The notes under the pieces were generated by a model. The model made no database searches, was not told where the DNA came from, and was given only the letters and a program-made list of their open reading frames with translations. From positions 62,001-126,000 of the forward strand of contig CBDCLY010000027.1 in assembly GCA_965218715.1 (NCBI GenBank): DNA of 64,000 bases, read 5' to 3'. Source of the stretch: CBDCLY01 sp965218715 (GTDB lineage: Bacteria; Bacteroidota; Bacteroidia; Flavobacteriales_E; Vicingaceae). A program made the position numbers and the translations under genes. Positions 9,245 through 18,899 of the stretch are shown here, piece after piece (the stretch's first letter is position 1; the number at the start of each line of letters is the position of its first letter).

Positions 9245-10324
9245 ATGCTCACACGAAGTTTAAAAAAGGCCAATAAAGTATTTTCTCCCAAGCATTTATA
9301 TTTTGCTCCAGAATATATTATTCTAGGAGTAAATAATGTATGTAATCTTCATTGTAAAATGTGTGATGTTGGGACCCAAAATCTTGAAACCAATTTTGCT
9401 CAGAACTTGGTAGGCTCTCAGCCATTAAACATGCCACTTGAGCTATTTAAAAAGATTGTAGATCAAACTGCAGCGCATTTTCCAAAAGCTAAACTGGGTT
9501 ATGCTTTTACAGAGCCATTGGTATATCCCCATTTGAAGGAAACGTTATTGTATGCTAAGGAAAAGGGATTAAAAACAAGCATTACTACCAATGCGTTAAA
9601 CCTTAAGCGAAAAGCGCCAGACTTGATAGAAGGCGGCTTGTCTGAGATTAATATTTCATTGGATGGTTTGGAAGAAACCCACAATTACATTCGTGGAAAT
9701 AAACGTTCTTTTCAAAAGGCTCTTGAAGGAATAGCAGAATTGCAAAAGTTTGAAAATCCCCCTAAAGTTTCAATTTATTGTGTGATTACAGAATGGAACT
9801 ACAAAGAACTCCATGCCTTTGCCACATTTTTTGCAGATCACGCCATTGAACATTTAGGTTTTATGCATCAAAACTTCATTACTGAAGAACTTGCAGAAGC
9901 TCACAATCATCTTTATGGAAACACTTACAGGGCAACACACTCAAACATTGAAGAAACCGACTTTAGCAAAATAAATCTTGGGGATTTAAGCGAAGAGATT
10001 GAAAAAATTAATAAAAGCTCTTTCCCATTTAAACCAAGTTTTTCACCAGAGCTGAAGGGGCTAGAAAACTTGCAAATCTATTATGAACAGCCAGAGCTAA
10101 AGTTGGGTAGAACTTGCAATGATGTTTTCACCAACATGATGATAAAGACGGATGGGAGTGTTATTCCCGCCCATGGACGTTGTTATAACACGAGTATGGG
10201 GAATTTGAACGACTCTAATTTGGATGAGATCTGGAACTCTAAGGATTACGGAAATTTTAGAAAAACACTTGTTGATGCAGGAGGCTTATTGCCTGCTTGC
10301 AACCGATGCTGTAGTGCCTTTTAA
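9245..10324 (+). CDS. Radical SAM/SPASM enzyme
   Basis: A 359-residue protein. The radical SAM cluster motif CNLHCKMCDV (C-x3-C-x2-C) is near residue 33. ISLDGLEETHNYIRG is the SAM-barrel segment. A Cys-rich C-terminal region (GRTCNDVF, HGRCYN, CNRCCSAF) fits a SPASM auxiliary cluster domain. It follows the GT4 gene after 6 bases in the same operon, so its substrate is probably a sugar or glycan intermediate rather than a peptide; no small precursor-peptide ORF was seen. It ends convergently, overlapping the next gene by 4 bases. Confidence 0.85.
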   Translation: MLTRSLKKANKVFSPKHLYFAPEYIILGVNNVCNLHCKMCDVGTQNLETNFAQNLVGSQPLNMPLELFKKIVDQTAAHFPKAKLGYAFTEPLVYPHLKETLLYAKEKGLKTSITTNALNLKRKAPDLIEGGLSEINISLDGLEETHNYIRGNKRSFQKALEGIAELQKFENPPKVSIYCVITEWNYKELHAFATFFADHAIEHLGFMHQNFITEELAEAHNHLYGNTYRATHSNIEETDFSKINLGDLSEEIEKINKSSFPFKPSFSPELKGLENLQIYYEQPELKLGRTCNDVFTNMMIKTDGSVIPAHGRCYNTSMGNLNDSNLDEIWNSKDYGNFRKTLVDAGGLLPACNRCCSAF

Positions 10325-11908
10325 TTTTTTATTTGGAGATAAACGAATGAATCTTCCTTTGAAAATGGCCGACTAATCCTAGCCTTTTCAAGCGTTTCGT
10401 AATTGCTCTGTTCCTTAAACACAATTATATATCTAGGGTCAATGGATTGATACCATTTCATGTTTTTTTCATCAAACAAATTCCAGGCACTTATTTCTAC
10501 TCCACCTTGAATTAAATTGGGAGAAATCCCACGGTCTAAAACCTTATCAGCCAAATTCCATCTAGCTCTGTTCCAAGAAAAATAAGTGCTAGTTGCCGAA
10601 ATAGAAAAGAGGGCCAAAATGGATACATAAATCATAGTTGGCTTCCAATTAAATTGAAATGAAAGTTTATTTTTCGCTAGAGTAACGAGCACTATAAACA
10701 TTGGAAACAATGGGATTAAATAACGATCGTAAATGCCCACCAATACAAACGGCGCCAAGTATATCAGTAGAGTAAAAAGACTAAATAGCCAAATGGGATC
10801 AAATTGTTTTTTTTGTTTCAATTGATTTGCATATTTAATTCCTATTGATAGGAATGCACTAGCACTTAACAAGCCAATATAGGTGATAAGCAATTGCATC
10901 AACAAGTTTATTTCTAGAAATGGACTTGTTTTAAAGCGCCCATAATGATCAAATAGAGTAATGGGTCCAATTCCCCAATTCACCCAAACATTATCTAGGC
11001 AAGGAAGTAATTTATCTGAAAAGAATAAAATGGCGCAAAATCCAAAAGAAAGAATTAAGTGAATAAGTCGCTCCTTCTTGGAAAAATGCAAAAATGAAGG
11101 CAGGCTTAGTGGAAGAAAAAACAGCCCGAAGTAAGCCAAAATTACAATGGAGTAGCCAGGAATGTTTCTAATTAAACTCAAACTAGGTTCAAGTAATGTA
11201 GATTGTATTAAGCCTAACTTATCATTGTACCTGGTCTGAAGCCAACCCATTTCTTGCATAAAATAAGTGTAGACAACATACACTAAAACTGAGGAGGCAA
11301 TAGGAAGAAATATCTTTAGAAGATTTCCCTTTATTTTACCTTGAACCAGAAAAGTAATTAACCAGGCAAGTGGCAGCACTAATGCCAATTGGCGAATTAA
11401 AAATGCCCAGGTACAAAAGAGGATTCCCAAAATAAGAAAGGGCATTTTATCTGTTTTTAGGTGTTTAACAAAAAACAGAAAGGACCACAAGAACACTGCA
11501 AAGAAAGGAACATCAGTCATGAAAGTAAAAGACTGAGAAAACATTAAGGGATTGAACAAACACATTAAACTTGTTGCAAATGCCCAACGAATATTCGCCC
11601 CAATTTCTATGAACAATAAAAACAAGGCAATAAGTCCGAAATAACACAATACTGAGGTAGAAAGCCGCAATATTTCATGAGAAAAGCCATTTAAACTGCA
11701 AAATAATTTCCCCCAAAAAACATGAGCAACTAAGGTCATTTCTCCCCAATCGACCAATTTAAAATTTCCAGTGTTTAGCCAATTTTCGACAGATTTAGCA
11801 TATGACCAATCATCATTGATTGGGAAATTCTCCAAAAGGTTGAACCAGTAGGGTCGCTCCAACATAAACAACCAATATTGCGAGAATAGCGCTTAACTTA
11901 TTGTTCAT
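10321..11908 (-). pseudogene. GT39-like membrane glycosyltransferase with a one-base frameshift near its 5' end
   Basis: The long frame (10321-11871, 516 codons, TTG opening) lacks a natural start and the first membrane helix. One frame over, an ATG at 11908 overlaps the upstream stop (ATGAACAATAA) and encodes MNNKLSAILAILVVYVG followed by QPFGEFPNQ-stop. Dropping one C from the CCC at about 11822-11824 joins this to FPINDDWSYAKSV, the usual acidic first loop of this family. The rest has about 11 membrane segments and is otherwise intact. Either a sequencing error, a recent mutation or a phase-variable tract. If ribosomes start at TTG or ATG near 11871, an N-truncated product is possible. Confidence 0.7.
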
Positions 11909-13001
11909 TTTTTTTTGGATAAATGTGCTTCAATTGCTGCCCTATTTGTCTAGCAACTTCATAATGCCCTGATTCAGACCAGTGGCCATCACAAGGGAGA
12001 TAAAAGGAGTTTTTATTCTCTTGATCTAAATCTTTCCAAGACTTTAATAGATCGAGGAAATGAAAATTTATTCCTTTTGATAATTGACTTAATGAGTCGC
12101 TAAGCCTGGAACTTTCTCTTTCACCAATACCGTTTAACTCAGATAAACTTGGACTGCAAATGACAAGGACAGGTTTCTTTTTGGCCAATGCTTTTATTTG
12201 AACTAGGCAGTGTTTTAATCGTTTCCATTCTTCATCTGAAGTAGACCAATATCCAGGGAGATTAGTCACTTGGCCTCTCATTTGAAAAAGGCTAAGCACA
12301 GTTTTTAAATAGTGATAAGCATGGTAAGTGTTGGTGTAATTGGCCAATACCTTTTTTGTCACATTTGCAGCTGTTGGTAGCGCCTTTGACTTTTTAAGAT
12401 CATTACAGAAATAGCGGATACTGTAACCCGAAGAGTCTTCAATTAAATATGGCTTGTACCTAGAATCGTCGACACTAGCATATTTGGGGTCATCATCAAT
12501 AAGATCGTTGGATGGCAGCAAGTTAACAATGAGTAAATCATGATCATATTGATCCTTTATTTCCTTGTACAACAACCAATACTGACTAGGAGAAAAGTTT
12601 CCCGACATACCAAAATTGAGGTGCTCAATACCGGTTTGTTTTTCTAAAACATTACTAAAGCGAAAAGCCGTGTCTACACCAAAACCCTCAACAAAAGAGT
12701 CTCCAATTACCATTGCTCTAAATTGCATGCTTGATTGTGTCCTTGGCCGATCTCGAAAACCTTCTGTATTGCTGAAGTAGTTAACATCAAAACAAGATTT
12801 CTTTTGCCTGTATTCATCGTTTGCTAAATGTTTTGTGCCAAATGTGGGGTCAAGGTCATACCAAAAGCCTTGTGAGTTGTGCCAAGAATAAGTGGGTAAA
12901 TTTATCTTAAGATTAAATAAACGGGCACTAAGAGCTATGCCTATTTCAAGCATGGCAAAGCTGATTATTATTAGAAGTAGAAAGTTTCGAATCCTTTTCA
13001 T
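11898..13001 (-). CDS. Membrane-anchored SGNH/GDSL hydrolase-like protein (copy A)
   Basis: A 367-residue protein with one N-terminal membrane segment (FLLLIIISFAMLEIGIAL) and a periplasmic SGNH domain. Block I is VIGDSFVEGFGV with the Ser nucleophile. Block III-like Asn is in LLPSNDLIDDDP. Block V is CDGHWSESGH with the catalytic Asp and His. Such proteins de-acylate or acylate glycans, often beside glycan assembly genes. It is closely similar in layout to the gene at 20480 and to the broken gene at 22368, so it is copy A of three. The stop overlaps the true ATG of the downstream GT39-like gene. Confidence 0.82.
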   Translation of the reverse strand: MKRIRNFLLLIIISFAMLEIGIALSARLFNLKINLPTYSWHNSQGFWYDLDPTFGTKHLANDEYRQKKSCFDVNYFSNTEGFRDRPRTQSSMQFRAMVIGDSFVEGFGVDTAFRFSNVLEKQTGIEHLNFGMSGNFSPSQYWLLYKEIKDQYDHDLLIVNLLPSNDLIDDDPKYASVDDSRYKPYLIEDSSGYSIRYFCNDLKKSKALPTAANVTKKVLANYTNTYHAYHYLKTVLSLFQMRGQVTNLPGYWSTSDEEWKRLKHCLVQIKALAKKKPVLVICSPSLSELNGIGERESSRLSDSLSQLSKGINFHFLDLLKSWKDLDQENKNSFYLPCDGHWSESGHYEVARQIGQQLKHIYPKKNEQ

Positions 13002-13056
13002 TTCACTAAATAGCTGCTCGAAAATAGGTATTCTTGTAAGAATCTAATTTGGATAC

Positions 13057-13845
13057 GTGAATTCAAAAGCTCAAATTTTCAATTCTTCTGCTGAGGTTTA
13101 TGATCAACAGTTTACTCACTCTGCAATAGGAAAGTTGCAAAGAGAACGAGTATTTCATTTTTTATTGGAGGATGATTTTTTATCGAAGCCAAAAAGCATT
13201 CTCGAATTGAATTGTGGAACTGGCGAAGATGCAAAATACCTAAGTAATTTAGGTCATCATGTTATTGCAACAGACGAATCTGAGCAAATGTTGAATGTAG
13301 CACGCGCAAAATTCCCAAAGGGGCTAGATTTCAAAAGATTGGATTTTAGCAAAAAAGTAAAAGAACAGGAGCTTAAGGATAAAGACCTCGTTTTTTCCAA
13401 TTTTGGAGGCTTAAACTGCATTGATGCGGAAACATGGAAGTGCTTTGCAGAAGATCTTTCTGCTCTAGAAAAAAGAAGCCGCTTGGCATTGGTGATAATG
13501 CCAAAAAAATGCTGGATAGAAAGCCTCTATTTCATTATAAAGGGAAACAAAAAGGCCTCATCAAGAAGAAACACAAATGAAGCAGTATCTGTAAATGTGA
13601 ACGGAGAAAAGGTTAGCACCTATTATTATTCGCCTAAAGAAATTTGCAAAGTTTTAGCATCTAATTTTGTGCCCCTAAAAGTGAGGCCAATTGGTTTTTT
13701 TTTGCCCCCTTCATATCTGCAACCATTTTTTAATCGGAACAAGTCAATTTTAAAAATTCTAGCTCTACTTGAAAAAATATTTTCTAGATTTACTTGGATG
13801 GCCAATTGGTCGGATCATTATTTAATCATAGCAGAAAGGAAATGA
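13057..13845 (+). CDS. Class I SAM-dependent methyltransferase
   Basis: A 262-residue Rossmann methyltransferase. Motif I is ILELNCGTGEDAKYL and the motif II acidic end is VIATDESEQM. The segment FSNFGGLNCI is the motif IV region. N-, O- or C-methylation of a small molecule or lipid intermediate is likely; the substrate is unknown. It overlaps the following B12 radical SAM gene by ATGA (stop TGA 13843-13845 inside start 13842), so the two are translationally coupled and probably work on the same product. Confidence 0.85.
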   Translation: MNSKAQIFNSSAEVYDQQFTHSAIGKLQRERVFHFLLEDDFLSKPKSILELNCGTGEDAKYLSNLGHHVIATDESEQMLNVARAKFPKGLDFKRLDFSKKVKEQELKDKDLVFSNFGGLNCIDAETWKCFAEDLSALEKRSRLALVIMPKKCWIESLYFIIKGNKKASSRRNTNEAVSVNVNGEKVSTYYYSPKEICKVLASNFVPLKVRPIGFFLPPSYLQPFFNRNKSILKILALLEKIFSRFTWMANWSDHYLIIAERK

Positions 13846-15233
13846 AAATACTGCTTAGTCATGGATACTTTATTCAAGAGGATGAAAAGGAGCAAGAAAT
13901 TATGCGCCCATATCCGCCACTTGGGCTTTTATACATTTCTGCCTATTTAGAGCAACAGGGACTGGATCATGAGGTTTTTGACTCCACTTTTAGCAATGAA
14001 GAAGACTGGAAAAAAAACATACTCAACACAGCACCTCAGGTCCTCGCTTTTTATACCAACTTGATGACCAAAGTGAGAATTCTTGGCCTGATCAAATGGA
14101 TGAAAAGTCAAGAAACACTGAAGGAAACTAAAATTGTACTAGGTGGCCCCGATCTCACTTACAATTGGGAAAACTACCTCAAGTTTGGTGCAGACTTTTT
14201 GGTGATTGGAGAAGGAGAGCAAAGCTTTTATGAATTGTGTTTGGCCATAAAAGACAAGACGCAATTGAATGCAATTCAAGGAATAGCCTATTCAAGTGTG
14301 GAAGGGCAATTCGTAAAAAACGAGGCCAGGATAAAAATCAAAGAAGTTGACCAATTACCATGGCCAAATAGAAAGAAGATTGATTTGAATCAATACTTAA
14401 AGGTTTGGAGGGAAAACCATGGGAAGAGCACATTAAATATTTCAACCCAAAGGGGTTGTCCTTATACTTGTCAATGGTGCAGTACTGCTGTTTACGGACA
14501 AAGTTATCGTAGAAGAAACCCAATCAAAGTTGTTGACGAAATTGAATATTTAATCGAAAATTACCAACCTGATGCATTGTGGTTTGTCGACGATGTTTTT
14601 ACCGTTAGTCATAAATGGTTAGCTGCGTTCCACGCAGAAATGACAAAACGAAAAATCCGTATTCCTTACGAATGCATTACAAGAGCAGAGCGTTTAAACG
14701 AAACGGTATTGCAACAATTAAAAGAAACAGGTTGTTTTCGTATCTGGATAGGCGCAGAAAGTGGATCGCAGCGGATAATTGATTTAATGCAGAGGCAAGT
14801 GAACATTGATAAAGTAAGGGAGATGATGCTTTTAACGCAAGAGTTTGGGATGGAAGCGGGAACTTTTATCATGGTAGGTTACCCTACAGAGACAAAAGAA
14901 GACATAAAATCAACAATAAAATACCTCAAGGCAGCCAACCCCAATGAATTTACAATTACCGTGGCTTATCCGATCAAAGGAACAGGACTTTATTCCCAAA
15001 TCGAAAAAGACATAATTGCCCAACCTCCATGGAACACCAGCACGGATAGGCAAATCGATTTCCGGCGAACATACAAAAGAGGATATTATGACTTGGCGGT
15101 AAGAAAGATTGTGAATGAGGTATTGTATAATAAACAGGTCGTAAACAACAAAGCGCTAAGTCCTAAAGCCCTAAAGCATCGACTTAAATCGATTGTGACA
15201 GGCATAAAAATGAAGGCAATTGAATCTAGGTAA
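13842..15233 (+). CDS. B12-binding radical SAM protein (intact paralogue)
   Basis: A 463-residue protein. The N-terminal cobalamin-binding-like domain opens MKILLSHGYF and includes RPYPPLGLLYISAYLEQQG. The radical SAM core has RGCPYTCQWCSTAVYG (C-x3-C-x2-C) near residue 206, then WIGAESGSQRIIDLM. Members of this class carry out methylations or ring and carbon-skeleton changes on unactivated carbons. The frame extends upstream to 13794, but MKILLSHGYF at 13842 overlaps the methyltransferase stop (ATGA) and aligns with the start of the broken paralogue at 24757. The 3' end overlaps the convergent methyltransferase by 8 bases. Confidence 0.88.
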   Translation: MKILLSHGYFIQEDEKEQEIMRPYPPLGLLYISAYLEQQGLDHEVFDSTFSNEEDWKKNILNTAPQVLAFYTNLMTKVRILGLIKWMKSQETLKETKIVLGGPDLTYNWENYLKFGADFLVIGEGEQSFYELCLAIKDKTQLNAIQGIAYSSVEGQFVKNEARIKIKEVDQLPWPNRKKIDLNQYLKVWRENHGKSTLNISTQRGCPYTCQWCSTAVYGQSYRRRNPIKVVDEIEYLIENYQPDALWFVDDVFTVSHKWLAAFHAEMTKRKIRIPYECITRAERLNETVLQQLKETGCFRIWIGAESGSQRIIDLMQRQVNIDKVREMMLLTQEFGMEAGTFIMVGYPTETKEDIKSTIKYLKAANPNEFTITVAYPIKGTGLYSQIEKDIIAQPPWNTSTDRQIDFRRTYKRGYYDLAVRKIVNEVLYNKQVVNNKALSPKALKHRLKSIVTGIKMKAIESR

Positions 15234-15948
15234 TTCGATAGCGGTACCAGCTAAACGGAGATTGATTTATTCCTAATAGTTTGAGCCACTTTCTAGGGTA
15301 GTACATTTTTGTGAAATTACCCATCTCCTTGATGTCATGGTGGAAATAATAGTTCGCTAACTCAGGAACACCAATTCCCTCATAATAAGACAAACTTCGT
15401 TTTCTGGCCAAATCAATTTCTTCTTTTTTGTAAAATGGGCTATCCATAATGTGAATTTCTCCCCCCTTGTTAAGCATTTCTTTTAGTCTGGTAATAAGTT
15501 GTGCTAAATCAGGAAAATATTGAACAACAGCATTCAAGACGATGCAATCATATTTCTGAACATGACTGCCCGTGTCAAAAATATCCCAATAATAAAATAA
15601 AACGGACTCATTATTAAATAATCTAGCGGCCTGTGCAAGTTCCTCTTTATTAAGGTCGATACCAGTTACACTTTCAAAGTGCTCAGAACAATAATTACTG
15701 AACCAACCATTTCCACAACCAACTTCGAGCAAGTTTTTCATCTTCTTGCTGCCAACATAATTCAGAAATCGCTCTGCGCTTTGGGCTCTTAATGCCCACT
15801 CCTTTTCTAAACCTTTTGAGCCTTTATAGTGCGGAAGAAGGCGAACAACGGCATCATCTAAAACTCGATCCTCTATTGATCTTGCTTTTAGGTAATGGTC
15901 TTCGAAAGAAGTTTTAACAGAACTTAATTCTATAAAACTATTAGTCAT
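15226..15948 (-). CDS. Class I SAM-dependent methyltransferase
   Basis: A 240-residue methyltransferase. Motif I is NLLEVGCGNGWFSNY, the acidic end of motif II is VTGIDLNKEEL, and motif IV is YDCIVLNAVVQYFPD. It is closest in style to ubiquinone/SAM methyltransferases of the Methyltransf_11/25 type. Substrate unknown. It stands alone on the minus strand between two B12 radical SAM genes. Its 3' end overlaps the previous gene by 8 bases, and its start is 55 bases from the divergent gene at 16004. Confidence 0.83.
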   Translation of the reverse strand: MTNSFIELSSVKTSFEDHYLKARSIEDRVLDDAVVRLLPHYKGSKGLEKEWALRAQSAERFLNYVGSKKMKNLLEVGCGNGWFSNYCSEHFESVTGIDLNKEELAQAARLFNNESVLFYYWDIFDTGSHVQKYDCIVLNAVVQYFPDLAQLITRLKEMLNKGGEIHIMDSPFYKKEEIDLARKRSLSYYEGIGVPELANYYFHHDIKEMGNFTKMYYPRKWLKLLGINQSPFSWYRYRIT

Positions 15949-15988
15949 GTTGATGGATTATGAAAGTAAAAATATGCACACATTCGCG

Positions 15989-15996
15989 TACATTTG
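15989..15996 (+). promoter_or_regulatory. Possible -7 promoter element (TACATTTG)
   Basis: Exact TAnnTTTG match in the 55-base divergent interval, 7 bases before the ATG at 16004. No TTG at the proper -33 distance is seen. If used, the mRNA for the radical SAM gene would be nearly leaderless. Confidence 0.3.
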
Positions 15997-16003
15997 AAAA
16001 TCT

Positions 16004-17518
16004 ATGAATAAATCAGGTGTTCTTTTATTTAATCCAAGAAGTGGCAAGTGGAAACACCGTGTTCCAAATTCCATTTTGCAGGTTGGTGCTTCCATCATTG
16101 ACCAATACGACCTCACTTTTGTCGATGGGAATATGGAAAAGGATCCTTGGGAAAAAATTAAAGGAATTCTAAAAAAGGGAGAAGTAAAATTTGTTGGTTT
16201 TACTGTAATGCCAGGGCCTCAGCTTAAACAGGCGATTCCAATAAGCAAGAAAATCCATGAAGAGTTTCCTGAGGTATGCTCGATTTGGGGAGGATATTTT
16301 GCAGCCAACCAACATCCAGTTGTTTTAAAAAGTGGGTTTGTAAAATATATCGTAACTGGTCCTGGGGATCAAGCTTTTCCAAAGTTATTGAGCGCAGTTG
16401 AGAATGGAGAGGAGGTAGATTCGATCAAGAATTTAATTTTCTTAAAAGAGGGGGAAATTCACAGTACTGCAAAGGAGGAGTTGCTAAACCAAGACCTACT
16501 GAACGATCTTCCATATGAAGAATTCAATTCTTTTTATCCTATTAAAAACTACTTGCAAAAAACATTTTTAGGGAATAAAACCATGGCTTATCATTCAAGC
16601 CTTGGCTGTCCATTTACTTGTTCTTTTTGCGCGGTTGTTCCCATTTACAATGCCAGATGGAAGGGAAAATCGGCCGAAAAAGTGGCCAATGATGTGATAA
16701 AACTCAAACGAGAATATGGTGTTGACTCCATTGAATTTCATGATAATAACTTTTTCACTTCTAGAAAAAGAGTAGTAGATTTTTCTAAATTGATATTAAA
16801 CGAAGGAATTAGATGGTGGGGAGAAGGAAGGATAGATACCATTGATAAATATTCAGACGAGGACTTAGAATTGATGAAAGCTGCTGGATGTGAAATGATC
16901 TTTTTTGGAGCAGAAACTGGTTCCGACGAGGTTTTGAAGCAAATGGATAAGGGAGGAACTCAAACAGCAGCACAAATTAAATCCTTTGCCGCCAGACTTA
17001 AAGGAGTTGGAATAATTCCGGAATATTCATTTGTTTTGGGAATGCCAGGAGAGTCGCCAGAGAAGGTAATGGCACAAATTGAAGATGACATCAGGTTCAT
17101 CAAAGAAATTAAAAAACTAAACTCAGAAACAGAAATCATCATCTATCTCTACAGTCCGGTTCCAACCGAAGGCTCAGAATTGTACGATAAAATAAGGGAG
17201 GCTGGGTTCGAGTTTCCCGAAACTTTAGAAGATTGGCTTAACCCTACTTGGGAAAATTTCGATTTAAGAAAAAACCCTCTAACTCCGTGGTTGACTGCAG
17301 AAATGGTAGATAAAATCCGAGATTTTGAAACCGTTTTAAATGGATATTTTCCAACGAAATCTGATGTTAGAATTAAAGGATTGAAGAAAAGCATTTTAAA
17401 AAACCTTTCCGGTTGGCGATACAAGTCCAGCTTCTACCGTTTTCCTTATGAGATTAAAACTTTTCAAAAAGTTTGGAAATACAGACAGCCTGAGATTGAA
17501 GGCTTTTACGGAGAATAG
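16004..17518 (+). CDS. B12-binding radical SAM protein
   Basis: A 504-residue protein. The N-terminal cobalamin-binding-like domain (about 1-150) includes FTVMPGPQLKQAI and SIWGGYFAANQHPVVL. The radical SAM motif GCPFTCSFCAVVPIYNARW lies near residue 200 and is followed by FGAETGSDEVLKQM. It belongs to the same broad class as the gene at 13842 but to a different subfamily; the Trp after the cluster and the C-terminal extension differ. It probably modifies a lipid or glycan building block made by the neighbouring genes. It is followed after 67 bases by a secreted protein on the same strand. Confidence 0.87.
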   Translation: MNKSGVLLFNPRSGKWKHRVPNSILQVGASIIDQYDLTFVDGNMEKDPWEKIKGILKKGEVKFVGFTVMPGPQLKQAIPISKKIHEEFPEVCSIWGGYFAANQHPVVLKSGFVKYIVTGPGDQAFPKLLSAVENGEEVDSIKNLIFLKEGEIHSTAKEELLNQDLLNDLPYEEFNSFYPIKNYLQKTFLGNKTMAYHSSLGCPFTCSFCAVVPIYNARWKGKSAEKVANDVIKLKREYGVDSIEFHDNNFFTSRKRVVDFSKLILNEGIRWWGEGRIDTIDKYSDEDLELMKAAGCEMIFFGAETGSDEVLKQMDKGGTQTAAQIKSFAARLKGVGIIPEYSFVLGMPGESPEKVMAQIEDDIRFIKEIKKLNSETEIIIYLYSPVPTEGSELYDKIREAGFEFPETLEDWLNPTWENFDLRKNPLTPWLTAEMVDKIRDFETVLNGYFPTKSDVRIKGLKKSILKNLSGWRYKSSFYRFPYEIKTFQKVWKYRQPEIEGFYGE

Positions 17519-17585
17519 AGATTAGTTTGGAGTCAATGGAAATTTGAATTGCTTGTCTTGTGGTTATGGTTTCAGAAAAAAGTAC

Positions 17586-18884
17586 ATGAAGAATTTTTAC
17601 CTACTATTTTTCTTGCTACTTGCCTTTTGCACAGCAAAATCGCAAAATAGATCCACCATTGTAAAATGTTTAATCCTTGATCAGAATCAGAATCCAATCA
17701 ATGATGTTTATTTATTAGATGCGGATAACAATTCACTTTTAGGAGTTTCATATGAGGGCTTAATCATTTTTAATACCAGTAGAAACAACTTAAATTTAAA
17801 GTCCTCTCACATTGCCTATCAAAAGAAATTCATTCAGGTAAATGATCTTTTAGCCAAAGACAGTATAGAACTTAAAATCAATTTAGAAGACAAATCCTTT
17901 GGTTTAGATGTGGTAAGTATTCGCGCAGAACAAACCAACTTGGCCTACCTAAAAGAGAAGGTGAACATTGAAGATTATCAGTTTTACAATTCTACTATGG
18001 TCTTACTTTGTGGAATCGGAAACAATAAAGAACTAAGATTAGCATCTAGCACTGGACATGATATCCATAGAATATCCTTACCAAAAAAAGCAAAAAGCCT
18101 GTTTAGAGATTGTTTCAACAACATCCATGTCGTAAACAAGGATAGCGTTTATCAGATAAAGTTTACAGACACTAGCTTTTACCTATTGCCACCATATCCA
18201 AAACACTCCTTTGACAAGACGCTTGGGCTATGTGAAGCATCTTCTAATTTCAATTTAATACTTGGTCATGAAGGGCCTTTTAACCAAGAAATCAGGTATT
18301 TTATTAAGTATAAAAACGAAGACAATTATCGATTCTTTCGTAGAATCGTGAACAGAATTGATCAGAGGAAAGCCATGGCTTTGGAGGGGCAATTTCAAAA
18401 TTTATCTGAGAAGGGAATTAACTCTGGGTCAGCAACAACATGGCAAGGTTTAGCAGGAGTTAGAGCCATAGATCGGCAGTATGTATTTTTTAAGCATGTA
18501 ATGAGCAAACCCATATATGCGCCAATATTTGAAATGGATGGACAGTTTGTTTTGTTCGACCATCAGCTGGATTCAATTTTGTTTTATGAAAGCTCGGGCC
18601 AATTAAAAAAAGCCATTTCAATTAATTACCATTTTGAAGAAAGTTGGGGAAATCAATTACTGAAAGACTATTCCTCTAACAAGGTTTATGCATACATGAA
18701 AAACGGTCCTAAAAAATGGTTTTACCCCATCAACCTTTCAACGGGAGAAACAGGAAGGAGAATATCTTTAGAGAAACATTACATCTCTGATAATTACAAA
18801 GTGAAAGACGGTTATCTTTACTACTTGTACAGAGAGAAAAGTCAGGGTGGCTTGCCAAATAAACTTTACAAGCAAAAACTATAA
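17586..18884 (+). CDS. Secreted protein of unknown function with N-terminal carboxypeptidase-regulatory-like segment
   Basis: A 432-residue protein from the ATG at 17586, which starts the signal peptide MKNFYLLFFLLLAFCTAKSQ. An upstream extension to 17544 has no signal and is rejected. After the signal, about 85 residues resemble a carboxypeptidase-regulatory-like fold (VKCLILDQNQNPINDVYLLD...). The rest is a beta-rich region that could be a six-bladed propeller, inferred only from alternating hydrophobic strands. No T9SS sorting domain is seen at the C terminus. No function assigned. Confidence 0.75.
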   Translation: MKNFYLLFFLLLAFCTAKSQNRSTIVKCLILDQNQNPINDVYLLDADNNSLLGVSYEGLIIFNTSRNNLNLKSSHIAYQKKFIQVNDLLAKDSIELKINLEDKSFGLDVVSIRAEQTNLAYLKEKVNIEDYQFYNSTMVLLCGIGNNKELRLASSTGHDIHRISLPKKAKSLFRDCFNNIHVVNKDSVYQIKFTDTSFYLLPPYPKHSFDKTLGLCEASSNFNLILGHEGPFNQEIRYFIKYKNEDNYRFFRRIVNRIDQRKAMALEGQFQNLSEKGINSGSATTWQGLAGVRAIDRQYVFFKHVMSKPIYAPIFEMDGQFVLFDHQLDSILFYESSGQLKKAISINYHFEESWGNQLLKDYSSNKVYAYMKNGPKKWFYPINLSTGETGRRISLEKHYISDNYKVKDGYLYYLYREKSQGGLPNKLYKQKL

Positions 18885-18899
18885 TTTTAGGTGTAACAA

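Noticed and set aside
9245..10324. RiPP precursor peptide for the SPASM radical SAM enzyme
   Set aside because: No short Cys- or core-containing ORF occurs beside it. The gaps on either side are 6 bases or overlaps.
11815..11830. Programmed ribosomal frameshift in the GT39-like gene
   Set aside because: There is no slippery heptamer with a stimulatory hairpin, and +1 programmed shifts are not known in this family. A simple one-base change explains it.
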